Shown here one piece after another: positions 28,860-37,279 of a DNA stretch of 64,000 nucleotides. The notes beneath the pieces were generated by a model. That model saw nothing but the letters and a program-made list of their open reading frames with translations, ran no database searches and was not told the DNA's origin. The stretch comes from Sphingomonas sp. Leaf21 (GTDB taxonomy: Bacteria; Pseudomonadota; Alphaproteobacteria; Sphingomonadales; Sphingomonadaceae). The position numbers were made by a program, and so were the translations under genes. Where the stretch lies: contig NZ_CAKASM010000008.1 in NCBI RefSeq assembly GCF_916858675.1, positions 1 through 64,000 of the forward strand, given 5' to 3'. The stretch's first letter is position 1; each line of letters starts with the position of its first letter.

Positions 28860-29876
28860 TCACGCGATGGTGACGATCGCCTTCAGCACAGAATCCGCCT
28901 CCGCGATCAGCTCGGGCAGACGGTTCGGTGCCTCGTCGAGCGTCAGCGTGTGGGTGCGGATCGCGTCGGTCGGGATCGCGCCGTTGCGGATGCTGGCGAT
29001 GACATGATCGAAATCCACCGACAGCGCGTTGCGGCTGCCGATCAACGTCGTCTCGCGCTTGTGGAATTCGGGATCGGGGAACACCAGATCGTCCTTGCAC
29101 ACGCCGACCAGCGTAAAGCTGCCGCCATGCGCCAGCCAGTTGAGCCCGGCGCGCATCGCATGGATGTTGCCGGTGGCGTCGAAGACATGGTCGAACATCT
29201 CGCCATGCGTCATGGCCGACAGCGCCTCGGCCATCGCGTCATCGGCGACGACACCCTCGGCAAAGCCCAGCTTCTCGCGGGCATAGGCCAGGCGCGGCGC
29301 CCGCGTGTCGACCAGGACGATCCGCCCCGCGCCCGCGATCCGCGCGAACAAGGCGACGGCGATCCCGATCGGCCCCGCGCCCAGCACGATCACCTCCTCG
29401 CCCGCCGCCAGCATGGAGCGTCGCACCGCATGCGCGCCGATCGCGAGGAACTCGATCATCGCCGCCTGATCGAGCGACAGGCCCTCCGCGTCGATCACCG
29501 CGCCCTCGGGCACCGACAGCATCTCGCACATCCCGCCATCCGAATGGACGCCCAGCACGCTGATCCGCGCACAGCAATTGGGCTTGCCCCGACGGCAGGC
29601 GCGGCACGTACCGCAGGCGATATAGGGATTGATCGTCACCACCTGCCCGATCGCGAAGCGTGAACCCGACGGCGCCTCGACCACCTCGCCCGCCAGCTCG
29701 TGTCCGATCAGGCGGGGATATTCGAGGAACGGGTGCTTGCCGCCATAGATATGATAGTCGGTGCCGCAGATTCCGGCCCTGCGCATCCGCAACAGCACCT
29801 CGCCCTCGCCTCGCACCGGCGCGGGGCGATCCTCCACCCGGATCTCATTCGGCTGCACGCAGACCAGTGCCTTCAT
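28860..29876 (-). CDS. Zinc alcohol dehydrogenase, L-galactonate/idonate dehydrogenase-like
   Basis: A 338-residue medium-chain dehydrogenase. It has catalytic-zinc residues in AGICGTDYHIYGG and LIGHELAGEV, a structural zinc set of four cysteines (CGTCRACRRGKPNCC), and the NAD-binding loop VLGAGPIGIAV. The start at 29876 follows GAGGGTGGA. This family includes L-idonate 5-dehydrogenase, RspB and L-galactonate oxidoreductase (LgoD). With a UxaB/UxuB-like reductase and UxaA nearby, oxidation of L-galactonate to tagaturonate is a good hypothesis, though oxidation of another aldonate fits too. It is divergent from the mutarotase gene. Confidence 0.72.
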   Translation of the reverse strand: MKALVCVQPNEIRVEDRPAPVRGEGEVLLRMRRAGICGTDYHIYGGKHPFLEYPRLIGHELAGEVVEAPSGSRFAIGQVVTINPYIACGTCRACRRGKPNCCARISVLGVHSDGGMCEMLSVPEGAVIDAEGLSLDQAAMIEFLAIGAHAVRRSMLAAGEEVIVLGAGPIGIAVALFARIAGAGRIVLVDTRAPRLAYAREKLGFAEGVVADDAMAEALSAMTHGEMFDHVFDATGNIHAMRAGLNWLAHGGSFTLVGVCKDDLVFPDPEFHKRETTLIGSRNALSVDFDHVIASIRNGAIPTDAIRTHTLTLDEAPNRLPELIAEADSVLKAIVTIA

Positions 29877-29927
29877 TCCACCCTCTTCCACATTCCTATA
29901 TGCGACCATGCTCTCACATATGCCATT

Positions 29928-29951
29928 GTAGCGCTAGCCCGCTACGGCTAG
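29928..29951. promoter_or_regulatory. Interlocked inverted repeats, candidate IclR operator
   Basis: The 24 bases read GTAGCG-CTAGCC-CGCTAC-GGCTAG. Blocks 1 and 3 are perfect reverse complements, and so are blocks 2 and 4. The element sits in the divergent region between the dehydrogenase/IclR pair and the mutarotase/reductase pair. It could be an operator for a dimeric regulator or a choice between two hairpins. Confidence 0.45.
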
Positions 29952-30027
29952 TCTGCTCGAATAATTGCTCCGGACGCATGCTTCGTGCGCTTTGGGCAGC
30001 CGAGATGACGAAGAGAGGAAGCCGGAT

Positions 30028-30366
30028 ATGGCCCGACGCCTGTGTTTTGCGCTCGATCTGGTCGCGGATGCCGCGCTGATCGCCGAATATGAACATGCCC
30101 ATGCGGCCGGGCAGGCCTGGCCCGAAGTGACGGCGGCGATCCGGGCCAAGGGGTTCCTGTCGATGGAGATCTGGCGCACCGGCGATCGGCTGTTCATGAT
30201 CGCGGAGGTGGCGGACGACTGGCCACGCGCGATCCCCGCCGAGCTGGCGGCCACCGACGCGCGGTGGGAGGCGGCGATGGACCGGTTCCAAAAACCGCTG
30301 CCCCACGCCGCGCCGGGCGAGAAATGGGTCGCGATGGACCGCATCTATTCGCTGGATGCGCAATGA
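30028..30366 (+). CDS. L-rhamnose/L-fucose mutarotase family protein
   Basis: A 112-residue protein of the RhaM (DUF718) mutarotase family, with the family patterns CFALDLVADAALIAEYEHAHA, GFLSMEIWRTGDRLFMIAEV and EKWVAMDRIYSL. It interconverts the alpha and beta anomers of a 6-deoxy sugar so the dehydrogenase can use it. The start at 30028 has AGAGAGGAA upstream; earlier in-frame starts lack a binding site. The stop overlaps the next ATG (ATGA), so it is coupled to the UxaB/UxuB-like gene. In Campylobacter-type fuc loci a homologous mutarotase is also present. Confidence 0.82.
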   Translation: MARRLCFALDLVADAALIAEYEHAHAAGQAWPEVTAAIRAKGFLSMEIWRTGDRLFMIAEVADDWPRAIPAELAATDARWEAAMDRFQKPLPHAAPGEKWVAMDRIYSLDAQ

Positions 30367-31499
30367 CCGAGGCCACCCCGCCCCGATCCTGCATCCTGCA
30401 ATTCGGGACCAGCCGCTTCCTCCAGGCGCATGTCGACCTGTTCGCGGCGGAAGCGCGAGCGGCGGGCCAGACGGTTCCGCCGATCGTCATCGTTCAGACC
30501 ACCCGCGACCCCGAGCGCGCGCGAAGGCTGGCGGGCTTTGCCGATCCCGCCGGGTTTCCGGTCATCATCCGGGGATTGCGCGACGGAGCCCCCTATGAGC
30601 GGACCGTCACGGTCGACAGCGTTCGCGAAGGCCTGAGCGCCGCCAGTGATTGGGATCGACTGGTCGGGCTGGCGGAGGCGGAGATGACCCATATCGTCTC
30701 CAACACCGGCGACAGCGGATATAGCGTCGCCGACACCGACCGCGTCGCGCCGAAGGATGGAGTGGCGCCGGTGAGTTTCGCGGGCATGATGACCGAGCTG
30801 CTGCATCGACGTTGGCGAGCGGGCGGCACGGGCGTCACCATGCTGCCCTGCGAGCTGGTCGCGCGGAACGGCGATACGCTGAAGCGTCTCGTCACCGGCC
30901 TGGCGCGCGAGCAGGGGCGCGACGCCGCTTTTCTCGACTGGCTGGAGCGCGCGTGCCTCTGGGCGAATACGCTGGTCGACCGGATCGTCAGCGAGCCGCT
31001 CCACCCCGCCGGTGCGGTTGCCGAGCCCTATGCGCTCTGGGCGATCGAGCGGCAGCCGGGGCTGGTCCTGCCCTTCACCCATCCGGATATCGTCGAGACC
31101 GACGATCTGGAGCGCTATGAGCGATTGAAGCTCCACATCCTCAATCTCGGCCATAGCTGGCTTGCCGCGCGTTGGCACGGGCGCGGCGGCGCGGACGACC
31201 AGACCGTCCGTGCGGCGCTTGCCGATGCGGATACGCGCGCGGCGCTCGACCGGGTGATGGCGGAGGAGGTCATTCCCGGCTTCGCGGCACACGGGCTGGC
31301 GGAGGACGCGAGGGGCTATGCCGCGACCACGCTGGAACGCTTCGCCAATCCGTTTCTCGATCACCGGCTGTCGGACATCTTCTCCGGCCATGTGGCGAAG
31401 ATCGACAAGCGGGTGGGCGCGTTCCTGCGCTGGGTCGACGCGACGGGGCAATCGGTCGCGATGCCGGAATTGCGGGCGCTGGCGAAGGGCGGGGCCTGA
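30363..31499 (+). CDS. Mannitol-dehydrogenase-family oxidoreductase, tagaturonate-reductase-like
   Basis: A 378-residue polyol/hexuronate dehydrogenase. The N-terminus SCILQFGTSRFLQAHVDLFAA matches the NAD-binding start of UxaB-type reductases. VSNTGDSGYSV and the mid-protein MLPCELVARNGDTLKRLV are family landmarks, with LKLHILNLGHSWLAA in the C-terminal domain. It is shorter than classical UxaB/UxuB (about 480 residues). The likely reaction is NADH-linked reduction of tagaturonate or a related keto-acid to altronate, feeding UxaA; direction and substrate are inferred. It overlaps the mutarotase stop by ATGA. Confidence 0.7.
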   Translation: MTEATPPRSCILQFGTSRFLQAHVDLFAAEARAAGQTVPPIVIVQTTRDPERARRLAGFADPAGFPVIIRGLRDGAPYERTVTVDSVREGLSAASDWDRLVGLAEAEMTHIVSNTGDSGYSVADTDRVAPKDGVAPVSFAGMMTELLHRRWRAGGTGVTMLPCELVARNGDTLKRLVTGLAREQGRDAAFLDWLERACLWANTLVDRIVSEPLHPAGAVAEPYALWAIERQPGLVLPFTHPDIVETDDLERYERLKLHILNLGHSWLAARWHGRGGADDQTVRAALADADTRAALDRVMAEEVIPGFAAHGLAEDARGYAATTLERFANPFLDHRLSDIFSGHVAKIDKRVGAFLRWVDATGQSVAMPELRALAKGGA

Positions 31500-31576
31500 C
31501 GTACCGCCCGCCGCGCGTAGCAATGAAATCGCTTCGCCGTCGACGTCGCACGCGCCGAACGGAGGTCGGGGAGAGC

Positions 31577-31594
31577 GGTGGAGGCCATTCCACC
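31577..31594. terminator. Weak hairpin between convergent genes
   Basis: GGTGGA-GGCCAT-TCCACC forms a 6-base stem between the UxaB-like gene and the convergent UxaA gene. No T-run follows on either strand, so a terminator role is only possible. The 143-base gap holds no gene. Confidence 0.25.
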
Positions 31595-31642
31595 TGAGCC
31601 CTCCCCCCTACCACCCCCGCTCGGGCCGAGCGACGTCGAACC

Positions 31643-32866
31643 TCACGCCGCGTGCGGCAGACAGGCGGGCCCCTTGGCACCCGCCGCCTTGTAGGTCAGC
31701 ACGAATTCCTGATGCCCCAGCGCTTCGGACTTGGTCTCCGCGCCCGCCGACACCGCGACGATCAGGTCGACGATTTCCGCCCCCACCTCGTCCAGCGTCG
31801 CGTCGCCGTAAAGGATGCGACCGGCATTGACGTCCATGTCGCCTTCCATCCGCGCATACATCTCGGGATTGGCGGCGACCTTGATGACCGGCGAGATGGC
31901 CGAGCCGACCACCGAGCCGCGCCCCGTCACGAACAGGTTGATATGCGCGCCGCACGCGATCAACTCGCCGATCTCGGCATTGTCGACGATATTGGGGAAG
32001 CCGAACTTCGGATCGCCCGCGGGCACCACGTCGAGCAGATACAGCCCCGGCCCCGGCGCCTGTTCGGCGGGCAGGATCACGCCGGTGATCGGGCGACAGC
32101 CCGACTTGGCATAGGCGCCCGCCGACTTTTCCTCCTGGCTCGACAGGCCGCCTTCGGCATTGCCCGGCGCGAAGCTGCCATAGCCCATCGCACGGTAATA
32201 GCGTTCGGCCTGCGCGACCGAGGCGATCAGGTCCTGCGCAACCTCCGGCGTCGCGGCGCGCTCGGCCATATGGCCCTCGCAACCGATCATCTCGCCGGTC
32301 TCCTCGAAGATGCAGATCGCGCCCGCATCGTACAGCGCGTCGAAGGCGCGGCCGACCGCCGGGTTGCCGGTGATGCCGCTGGTCCCGTCCGACCCGCCGC
32401 AGATTGTGCCGATCACCAGCTCGGACATGGTCATCGGCACGCGGACGGCTTGCGCATCCGCCGCCGCACGGACGCGTTCGACGGCGGCGATCCCCGCCTC
32501 CATGGCCCCGCGCGTGCCACCCGACTGCTGGATCACCACGGTTTCGACCGGGCGCCCCTGCTCGCGCGCATTGGCGGCCAGCGCCTCGCGGTTGAAGCTC
32601 TCGCAGCCCAGCGACAGCAGCACGACGCCGCCGACATTGGGATGCGTCGTCAGTGCCTTCATCATCGCCAGCGCATAGTCATTGGGGTAGCAGCCGGGAA
32701 AGCCGATCAACTGCACGCGCGGGTCGTCCATCCGGTCGACGATCCGCCGCGCGACGTGATGCGCACATTCGACGAGATAGACGACGACGATCGCGTCGCG
32801 AATGCCCTTGCGGCCATCGGGACGTGCCCAGGCCTGCCAAGTCCGTCCAGTCATGCCCTCGGTCAT
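31643..32866 (-). CDS. UxaA-family dehydratase, large (C-terminal) part
   Basis: A 407-residue protein corresponding to the C-terminal domain of altronate/galactarate dehydratases, carried as a separate gene. Typical patterns are GFPGCYPNDYA, LSLGCESFNREALA, GTICGGSDGTSGITGNPAVG and FEETGEMIGCEGHMAERA; conserved cysteines in these could bind iron. It pairs with the small SAF-domain protein encoded just upstream (ATGA overlap). In Campylobacter jejuni a similar split pair lies in the L-fucose locus. It could dehydrate L-fuconate, or D-altronate from the tagaturonate branch. Last gene of a six-gene chain beginning with the fucP-like gene. Confidence 0.8.
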   Translation of the reverse strand: MTEGMTGRTWQAWARPDGRKGIRDAIVVVYLVECAHHVARRIVDRMDDPRVQLIGFPGCYPNDYALAMMKALTTHPNVGGVVLLSLGCESFNREALAANAREQGRPVETVVIQQSGGTRGAMEAGIAAVERVRAAADAQAVRVPMTMSELVIGTICGGSDGTSGITGNPAVGRAFDALYDAGAICIFEETGEMIGCEGHMAERAATPEVAQDLIASVAQAERYYRAMGYGSFAPGNAEGGLSSQEEKSAGAYAKSGCRPITGVILPAEQAPGPGLYLLDVVPAGDPKFGFPNIVDNAEIGELIACGAHINLFVTGRGSVVGSAISPVIKVAANPEMYARMEGDMDVNAGRILYGDATLDEVGAEIVDLIVAVSAGAETKSEALGHQEFVLTYKAAGAKGPACLPHAA

Positions 32867-33162
32867 GCATGATCTCCGTGCGCGTCGCGCAGATGCGCGG
32901 GAATATAGTCGCTTTGCATATTGTGCATGTGAACCCAGCCTCCGGCGGGCGCGTCATGCGTCATCGAGCCGATGGGCATGCCGTATTTGATGACCTTGTC
33001 GCCGGTCGCCAGCGCGGTGACCGCCAGCTTGTGCCCCAGCGCCACGCGCTCGGTGATCAGCAGGTCATGGCCGTCGACGACGATATGTTCGCCCGGCTCG
33101 ACGGTGCGGCAGCAGACCGCGACATTGTCGGTCGGGGTCAGACGGATCGCCGCGACGTTCAT
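32863..33162 (-). CDS. UxaA-family dehydratase, small SAF-domain part
   Basis: A 99-residue protein equal to the N-terminal SAF domain of altronate dehydratase. The conserved block GGWVHMHNMQSDY contains the His pair expected at the active site, and DNVAVCCRTVEPGEHIVVDG is the domain start. The gene overlaps both neighbours by ATGA, so the two dehydratase parts are made together. In most proteobacteria the two parts are fused; the split form is the less common layout. Confidence 0.8.
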   Translation of the reverse strand: MNVAAIRLTPTDNVAVCCRTVEPGEHIVVDGHDLLITERVALGHKLAVTALATGDKVIKYGMPIGSMTHDAPAGGWVHMHNMQSDYIPAHLRDAHGDHA

Positions 33163-34229
33163 GCCGCGTCCCCCGGAACGGGAGCATCGGGGCGGACGAG
33201 CGCCTCCGCGCGCAGCTCCGCCCAGAAGGCGGACGGGATGGGTTCGGCATAAAGACGCATGGTATCGGCCACTTGTTGCGGATCGGCGATGCCCGGAATG
33301 ACGCTCGCGACCTGGGGATGCGCGAGGACGAAGGCGAGCGCGGCGGCGGGAAGCGGGACATGGTGACGCGCCGCGACCTTTTCCAGCGCGCGGACCTTGT
33401 CCAGCACGGCGGCGGGCGCGGGCGCGTAGTTGTAGCGGGCGGCGGCATCGCTGCCCGTCGCCAGGATGCCGCTGTTATAGGGCCCCCCGACGACGATGGC
33501 GGTATCCGCCTTCGCGCAAGCGGGGAACAGTGCGTCGAGGGCCCCCTGCTCCAGCAAGGTATAGCGCCCGGCGAGGAGGATGACGTCGAACCGCGCCACC
33601 CCCATCAGCTCCAGGCAGACATCGACCTCGTTCACGCCGAGCCCGAAGCCGGAAATCGCGCCCTCGTCGCGCAGCCGCTCGAGCGCCTTCAGCCCGCCGC
33701 CCGCGATCAGTTGCTCGCGATATCTCGCATCCGCCTCGCCATGCGTGACGCGACCGATGTCGTGGATGAACGCCAGATCGACCTTGGCCAGCCCCAGCCG
33801 CTGAAGGCTATGCTCATGGCTGCGCAGTATGCCGTCATGCGTGTAGTCGTAGCGCATGTGGAAGGGCATGGCGGTGTGGAAGCCGTCGCGCTCGCGATCG
33901 TCGGTGATGCTCGCATCCGGGTCCATCAACCGCCCGACCTTGGTCGAGACGATGACGTCCCCCCGCCCGCGCAGCGCATCGCCCAGCCCGCGCAGCGCAT
34001 CGCCCAGCCCGCGCAGCGCATCGCCCAGCCGCCGCTCGCTCAGGCCCCGGCCGTAATGCGGTGCGGTGTCGAAATACCGAAAGCCAGCGGCCAGCGCCGC
34101 CTCCAGTGTCGCTGCGGCCTGCGCATCGCTCATCGCGGCGTAGAGATTGCCCATCGCCGCCGCCCCGAAGCCCAGTTCGGGGAGCTGGCAACCGGTCCGA
34201 CCCACCGACCGGCGGGGAATGTCAATCAT
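33159..34229 (-). CDS. Aldo/keto reductase, L-fucose/L-galactose 1-dehydrogenase-like
   Basis: A 356-residue aldo/keto reductase of the D-threo-aldose 1-dehydrogenase (L-fucose dehydrogenase) type. The N-terminus RSVGRTGCQLPELGFGAAAMGNLY and catalytic D54, Y59 and K97 (FDTAPHYGRGLSERR; IVSTKVG) plus H in LAFIHDIGR are present. It would oxidise the anomeric carbon of L-fucose, L-galactose or D-arabinose to a lactone. Residues 68-88 hold three copies of LGDALRG from a 21-base tandem repeat, 14 residues more than expected. ATGA overlaps link it to the lactonase before and UxaA after. Confidence 0.8.
   Translation of the reverse strand: MIDIPRRSVGRTGCQLPELGFGAAAMGNLYAAMSDAQAAATLEAALAAGFRYFDTAPHYGRGLSERRLGDALRGLGDALRGLGDALRGRGDVIVSTKVGRLMDPDASITDDRERDGFHTAMPFHMRYDYTHDGILRSHEHSLQRLGLAKVDLAFIHDIGRVTHGEADARYREQLIAGGGLKALERLRDEGAISGFGLGVNEVDVCLELMGVARFDVILLAGRYTLLEQGALDALFPACAKADTAIVVGGPYNSGILATGSDAAARYNYAPAPAAVLDKVRALEKVAARHHVPLPAAALAFVLAHPQVASVIPGIADPQQVADTMRLYAEPIPSAFWAELRAEALVRPDAPVPGDAA
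33970..34032 (-). repeat. In-frame 21-bp triplication inside the aldo/keto reductase gene
   Basis: CGCAGCGCATCGCCCAGCCCG is present at 33970-33990 and 33991-34011, with a third copy at 34012-34032 that differs only at its end. It encodes LGDALRG three times just before the RGDVIVSTK strand. The length keeps the frame. Near-identity suggests recent slippage. Confidence 0.9.
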
Positions 34230-35113
34230 AGATCCAGGTCCAGTCGATAGATGCGGTTGGCGTTGCGGCCCCACAGGTCGCGCCGCTCATCATCGGAATA
34301 TTCCCCGAGCAGCGTCTCATAGGCGCCGAGCGTCCGGTCGAGATCGGCGGCAAGCCGGTCGGTCGGAAAGTTGGTCGCGACCATCACCCGCCGTGTGCCG
34401 AACCGGTCGATCACTTCGGCGACGATGTCGGCGAAACCGGCGGGGTCGAAGCGTGGCCCGACGAAACCCGCGCCCGACAGCTTGATCGCGGCGTGGGGCA
34501 TGGCGGCGAAGGCCGCCAGTCCGGCGCGCCACTCCTCCAGCCCGTCCGCCGGGATCGGCAGTGCGAGATGGTTGAGGATGACCGGCACCTCCGGATGTGC
34601 CCCCGCAATCTCCGCCAGCCCCGCCAGTTGCGGCGGAAAGCCGTGAAAGTCGTAGCTGAGCCCATAGCGCCCGAGCAGCGCATAGCCCTCGCGCCAGCGC
34701 GGATCGCGGGTCAGATCGCGATCATAGGCCCGGCGCGTGGCGTCGCTCGGATGCCAGTTGATGAGATGGCGAATCCCCTTCACGCGCGGGTGCGCCGCCT
34801 GCCACGCCAGTTGCGGCTCGACCGCGGGATGATCGAGTTCGACCCGTGCGACGACACCGCTCGGCAATTCGTCCGCATCGGCGACGCGGTTCAACCAGAC
34901 CGTCTCGTCCGCGCCCTGATCGGGATGCGCGCCCGCATCGACATGTACCGCGCCGACCAAATTCCACGCGGCGAGTTCCGCCCGGTAGTCGGCGATCCGA
35001 TAATCCCCGGCGATCGCGGCGTTGGCCGCATCGTCCAGCCAGGGATAACGCAGCACGCCGTGATCCCAGAGATGGAAATGCGCATCGACAAAGGGCGGGC
35101 GCTGCTGGTTCAC
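34226..35113 (-). CDS. Amidohydrolase-family sugar lactonase (L-fucono-/L-galactonolactonase-like)
   Basis: A 295-residue TIM-barrel amidohydrolase. The N-terminal metal motif FVDAHFHLWDHG and mid-barrel GIRHLINWH, VILNHLALP and VMVATNFPTDR match the COG3618 lactonases that open L-fucono- and L-rhamnono-lactones. The GTG at 35113 overlaps the SDR stop (GTGA) and gives the expected short N-terminus. Upstream sequence in the same frame has the composition of an antisense shadow of the SDR gene. It follows the dehydrogenase in the oxidative L-fucose pathway. Confidence 0.8.
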   Translation of the reverse strand: MNQQRPPFVDAHFHLWDHGVLRYPWLDDAANAAIAGDYRIADYRAELAAWNLVGAVHVDAGAHPDQGADETVWLNRVADADELPSGVVARVELDHPAVEPQLAWQAAHPRVKGIRHLINWHPSDATRRAYDRDLTRDPRWREGYALLGRYGLSYDFHGFPPQLAGLAEIAGAHPEVPVILNHLALPIPADGLEEWRAGLAAFAAMPHAAIKLSGAGFVGPRFDPAGFADIVAEVIDRFGTRRVMVATNFPTDRLAADLDRTLGAYETLLGEYSDDERRDLWGRNANRIYRLDLDL

Positions 35114-35841
35114 GCCATCGTCCAGCCGCCGTCGATGACGTGCATCTGCCCGGTGGTGTAGGCGCTTTCGTCCGAGGCGAGATAGAGCGCCAGCGCGGCG
35201 ATCTCCTCGGCCCGGCCCAGCCGTCCCATCGGCTGGCGCGCGACAAAGGCCGCACGCGCCGCCTCTGCATCGCCCGTCGCGGCCAGACGCTCGTCCAGGC
35301 TCGGCGACTGGACGGTGCCGGGGCAGATCGCGTTGCAGCGAATGCCCTTGCCGACATAGTCGAGCGCGACCGAGCGGGTGATGCCAGCCACCGCGCCCTT
35401 GGACGCGCAATAGGCATAGCGATTGCCGACGCCGATCACCGCGCCCGCGACCGACGCCATGTTGACGATCGCGCCGCCACCTGCCGCGATCATCGCGGGG
35501 AGGAAGGCCTGCAACATATGCGTGATCGCATGGACGTTCAGGTCGAAGGACAGCCGGTATCCGGCGTCCTGCGTCGCCAGCAGGTCGCCCGCATCGACAT
35601 AGCCCGCGCAGTTAAACAGCACGTCCACCGCGCCCGTCCGCTCGCCGAAGGCCGCGATCGCCGACGGGTCGAGCAGGTCGAGCACCTGGGTCTCGCAACC
35701 CCGGAGCGACGCCAGCGCCTCGGCATTGCGGTCCACGGCGATCACCTGCGCGCCCTCCGCCGCGAAGAGTTCGGCGGCGGCGCGGCCGATACCCTGGCCC
35801 GCGCCGGTCACGATCGCACGCTTGGCCTGTAAACGGCCCAT
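35110..35841 (-). CDS. SDR dehydrogenase, 2-keto-3-deoxy-L-fuconate dehydrogenase-like
   Basis: A 243-residue short-chain dehydrogenase. The cofactor loop is TGAGQGIG (12-19), the catalytic S130 lies in NMAS, and Y144 and K148 form YCASK; DGGW near the end is typical. The ATG is preceded by AAGGAGATGAACTG and overlaps the fucP-like stop. In oxidative L-fucose pathways an SDR turns 2-keto-3-deoxy-L-fuconate into the 2,4-diketo acid, which a FAH-type hydrolase then splits; both enzymes are encoded here. The alternative is an L-fucose dehydrogenase of the FucX type. Confidence 0.78.
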   Translation of the reverse strand: MGRLQAKRAIVTGAGQGIGRAAAELFAAEGAQVIAVDRNAEALASLRGCETQVLDLLDPSAIAAFGERTGAVDVLFNCAGYVDAGDLLATQDAGYRLSFDLNVHAITHMLQAFLPAMIAAGGGAIVNMASVAGAVIGVGNRYAYCASKGAVAGITRSVALDYVGKGIRCNAICPGTVQSPSLDERLAATGDAEAARAAFVARQPMGRLGRAEEIAALALYLASDESAYTTGQMHVIDGGWTMA

Positions 35842-37148
35842 CAGTTCATCTCCTTGTGACGCTTCATCAATATGGCAAAGCCCATGACGACCGCGAAACT
35901 GACCGTCGGGACCAGCATCGCGGCGGTGATCCCCGCCCGGTCGGACACCAGCCCCATCAGCGCGGTCAGCCCGGCGCCGCCGATGATCGCCATGACGATC
36001 AGCGACGCACCCGCCCGGCGCAGCGGCCCCAGCCCCTCGATCCCCAGCGCGAAGATCGTCGGGAACTGGATCGACATGAAGAAGCTGGCGGCGACCAGCG
36101 CGATCAGCCCGGGCCATCCGCCGAGGATCGCGGCGACGGCGGTCAGCACGATCGAGACGAACGCGAAGATCGTCAGCAGCTTGACCGGTGCCAGCCTCGC
36201 CATCAGCGCGCTGCCCAGAAAGCGTCCTGCCGCGAACAGCACCAGCGAGACGAACAGCGCGTCGGCCCCGCCCCGCTCGCCGAGCCCCGCATTGGCCTGC
36301 GCATAGCGGATGGTGTAGCTCCACACGCCGACCTGCGCGCCGACATAGAAGAATTGCGCGACCACCGCGCCAAGCAGGCGTGGGCGACGGAACACGTCGA
36401 CGAACCGCCCGCTGCCGCCGCCCTCGCCCGCGCGAACCGGGGTGCCGGTCGGAAAGCGCACGAATGCCGTCGCCAGCGCGAAGAGCAGCACGACGATCGC
36501 GATCGCGACATAGGGCGGCGCGATCGCCTGCACCTCGGCCTTGTAGAAGGCCGCACGGGCGGCGCTGTCCATCGTCGCCAACGCGGACTCGTCATGCTCG
36601 ATGCCCGACAGGATGAAGAAGCGCCCGATCAGGATACCGGTGATCGCGCCGAGCGGATTGGCCGCCTGCGCCCAGTTGAGCCGCCGCGTCGCACCCGCCG
36701 GATCGCCCAGCTCGCCCATCAGCGGATTCGCCGAGGTCTCGAGGAACGCCAGTCCCGCCGCGATCACGAACAGGCCGAGCAGGAACAGCTGGTACAGGCT
36801 GGCCGCCGCCGCCGGATAGAAGAGCAGCGCCCCGGTGCCATAGAGCGTCAGGCCGAGCACGATCGCCGCCTTGTAGCCATAACGCCGCATCACCAGCGAC
36901 GCGGGCACCGCAAGCAGGAAATAGCCGAGATAGAAGACCTGCTGGACGAAGCTGGTCCCGAAGTCGCTGAGCGTGAAGGCCTTGCGAAACTGCGCGATCA
37001 GAATGTCGTTCAGATTGTTGGCCATGCCCCACAGGAAGAACAGGCTGACCGTGATGACGAGCGCGGGCAGGTAGCGACGCGTCGAACCCTCGGGGTCCGA
37101 CGTGGCTGCGGCCAGCCTGTCGACCGGCAGATCGGCGGGAATGGCCAT
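35841..37148 (-). CDS. fucP: FucP-like sugar:H+ symporter (MFS)
   Basis: A 435-residue major facilitator. It has about 12 membrane segments, starting YLPALVITVSLFFLWGMANNLNDILI, which is the FucP/GluP signature, with ETSANPLMGELG (family ETxANP) in the middle and QFPTIFALGIEGLG in the C-terminal half. The family imports L-fucose, L-galactose, glucose or galactose with protons. Start at ATG 37148 follows AGAGGA; an upstream ATG at 37211 lacks a good site. It is the first gene of the ATGA-linked dehydrogenase/lactonase/dehydratase chain. Confidence 0.82.
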   Translation of the reverse strand: MAIPADLPVDRLAAATSDPEGSTRRYLPALVITVSLFFLWGMANNLNDILIAQFRKAFTLSDFGTSFVQQVFYLGYFLLAVPASLVMRRYGYKAAIVLGLTLYGTGALLFYPAAAASLYQLFLLGLFVIAAGLAFLETSANPLMGELGDPAGATRRLNWAQAANPLGAITGILIGRFFILSGIEHDESALATMDSAARAAFYKAEVQAIAPPYVAIAIVVLLFALATAFVRFPTGTPVRAGEGGGSGRFVDVFRRPRLLGAVVAQFFYVGAQVGVWSYTIRYAQANAGLGERGGADALFVSLVLFAAGRFLGSALMARLAPVKLLTIFAFVSIVLTAVAAILGGWPGLIALVAASFFMSIQFPTIFALGIEGLGPLRRAGASLIVMAIIGGAGLTALMGLVSDRAGITAAMLVPTVSFAVVMGFAILMKRHKEMN

Positions 37149-37279
37149 CGTTACCGTCCTCTCGTTCCGCTGGATGCTCGATCCGCCACCATCGGGGCAC
37201 TCCTTCTCCATGAAATCTGTATTTTATAGGCGTAATCCTACGTCCGGAGCCGGTCGATTGGCAAGGACAAAGGCGTGGG
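37149..37279 (-). promoter_or_regulatory. Promoter region of the fucP-like operon
   Basis: This 131-base gap separates the kinase gene from the fucP-like gene. Read on the minus strand it contains an AT-rich stretch TATAAAATACAG (about 37219-37230) that could serve as a -10 region, with TAGGATTACGCC just upstream of it. It is the only clear place for the operon's own promoter. Confidence 0.35.

Noticed and set aside
35114..35410. A 99-residue N-terminal extension of the lactonase.
   Set aside because: It is the antisense-frame shadow of the SDR gene on the same strand in another frame, with Arg/Gly-rich composition. The GTG at 35113 gives the normal family start.
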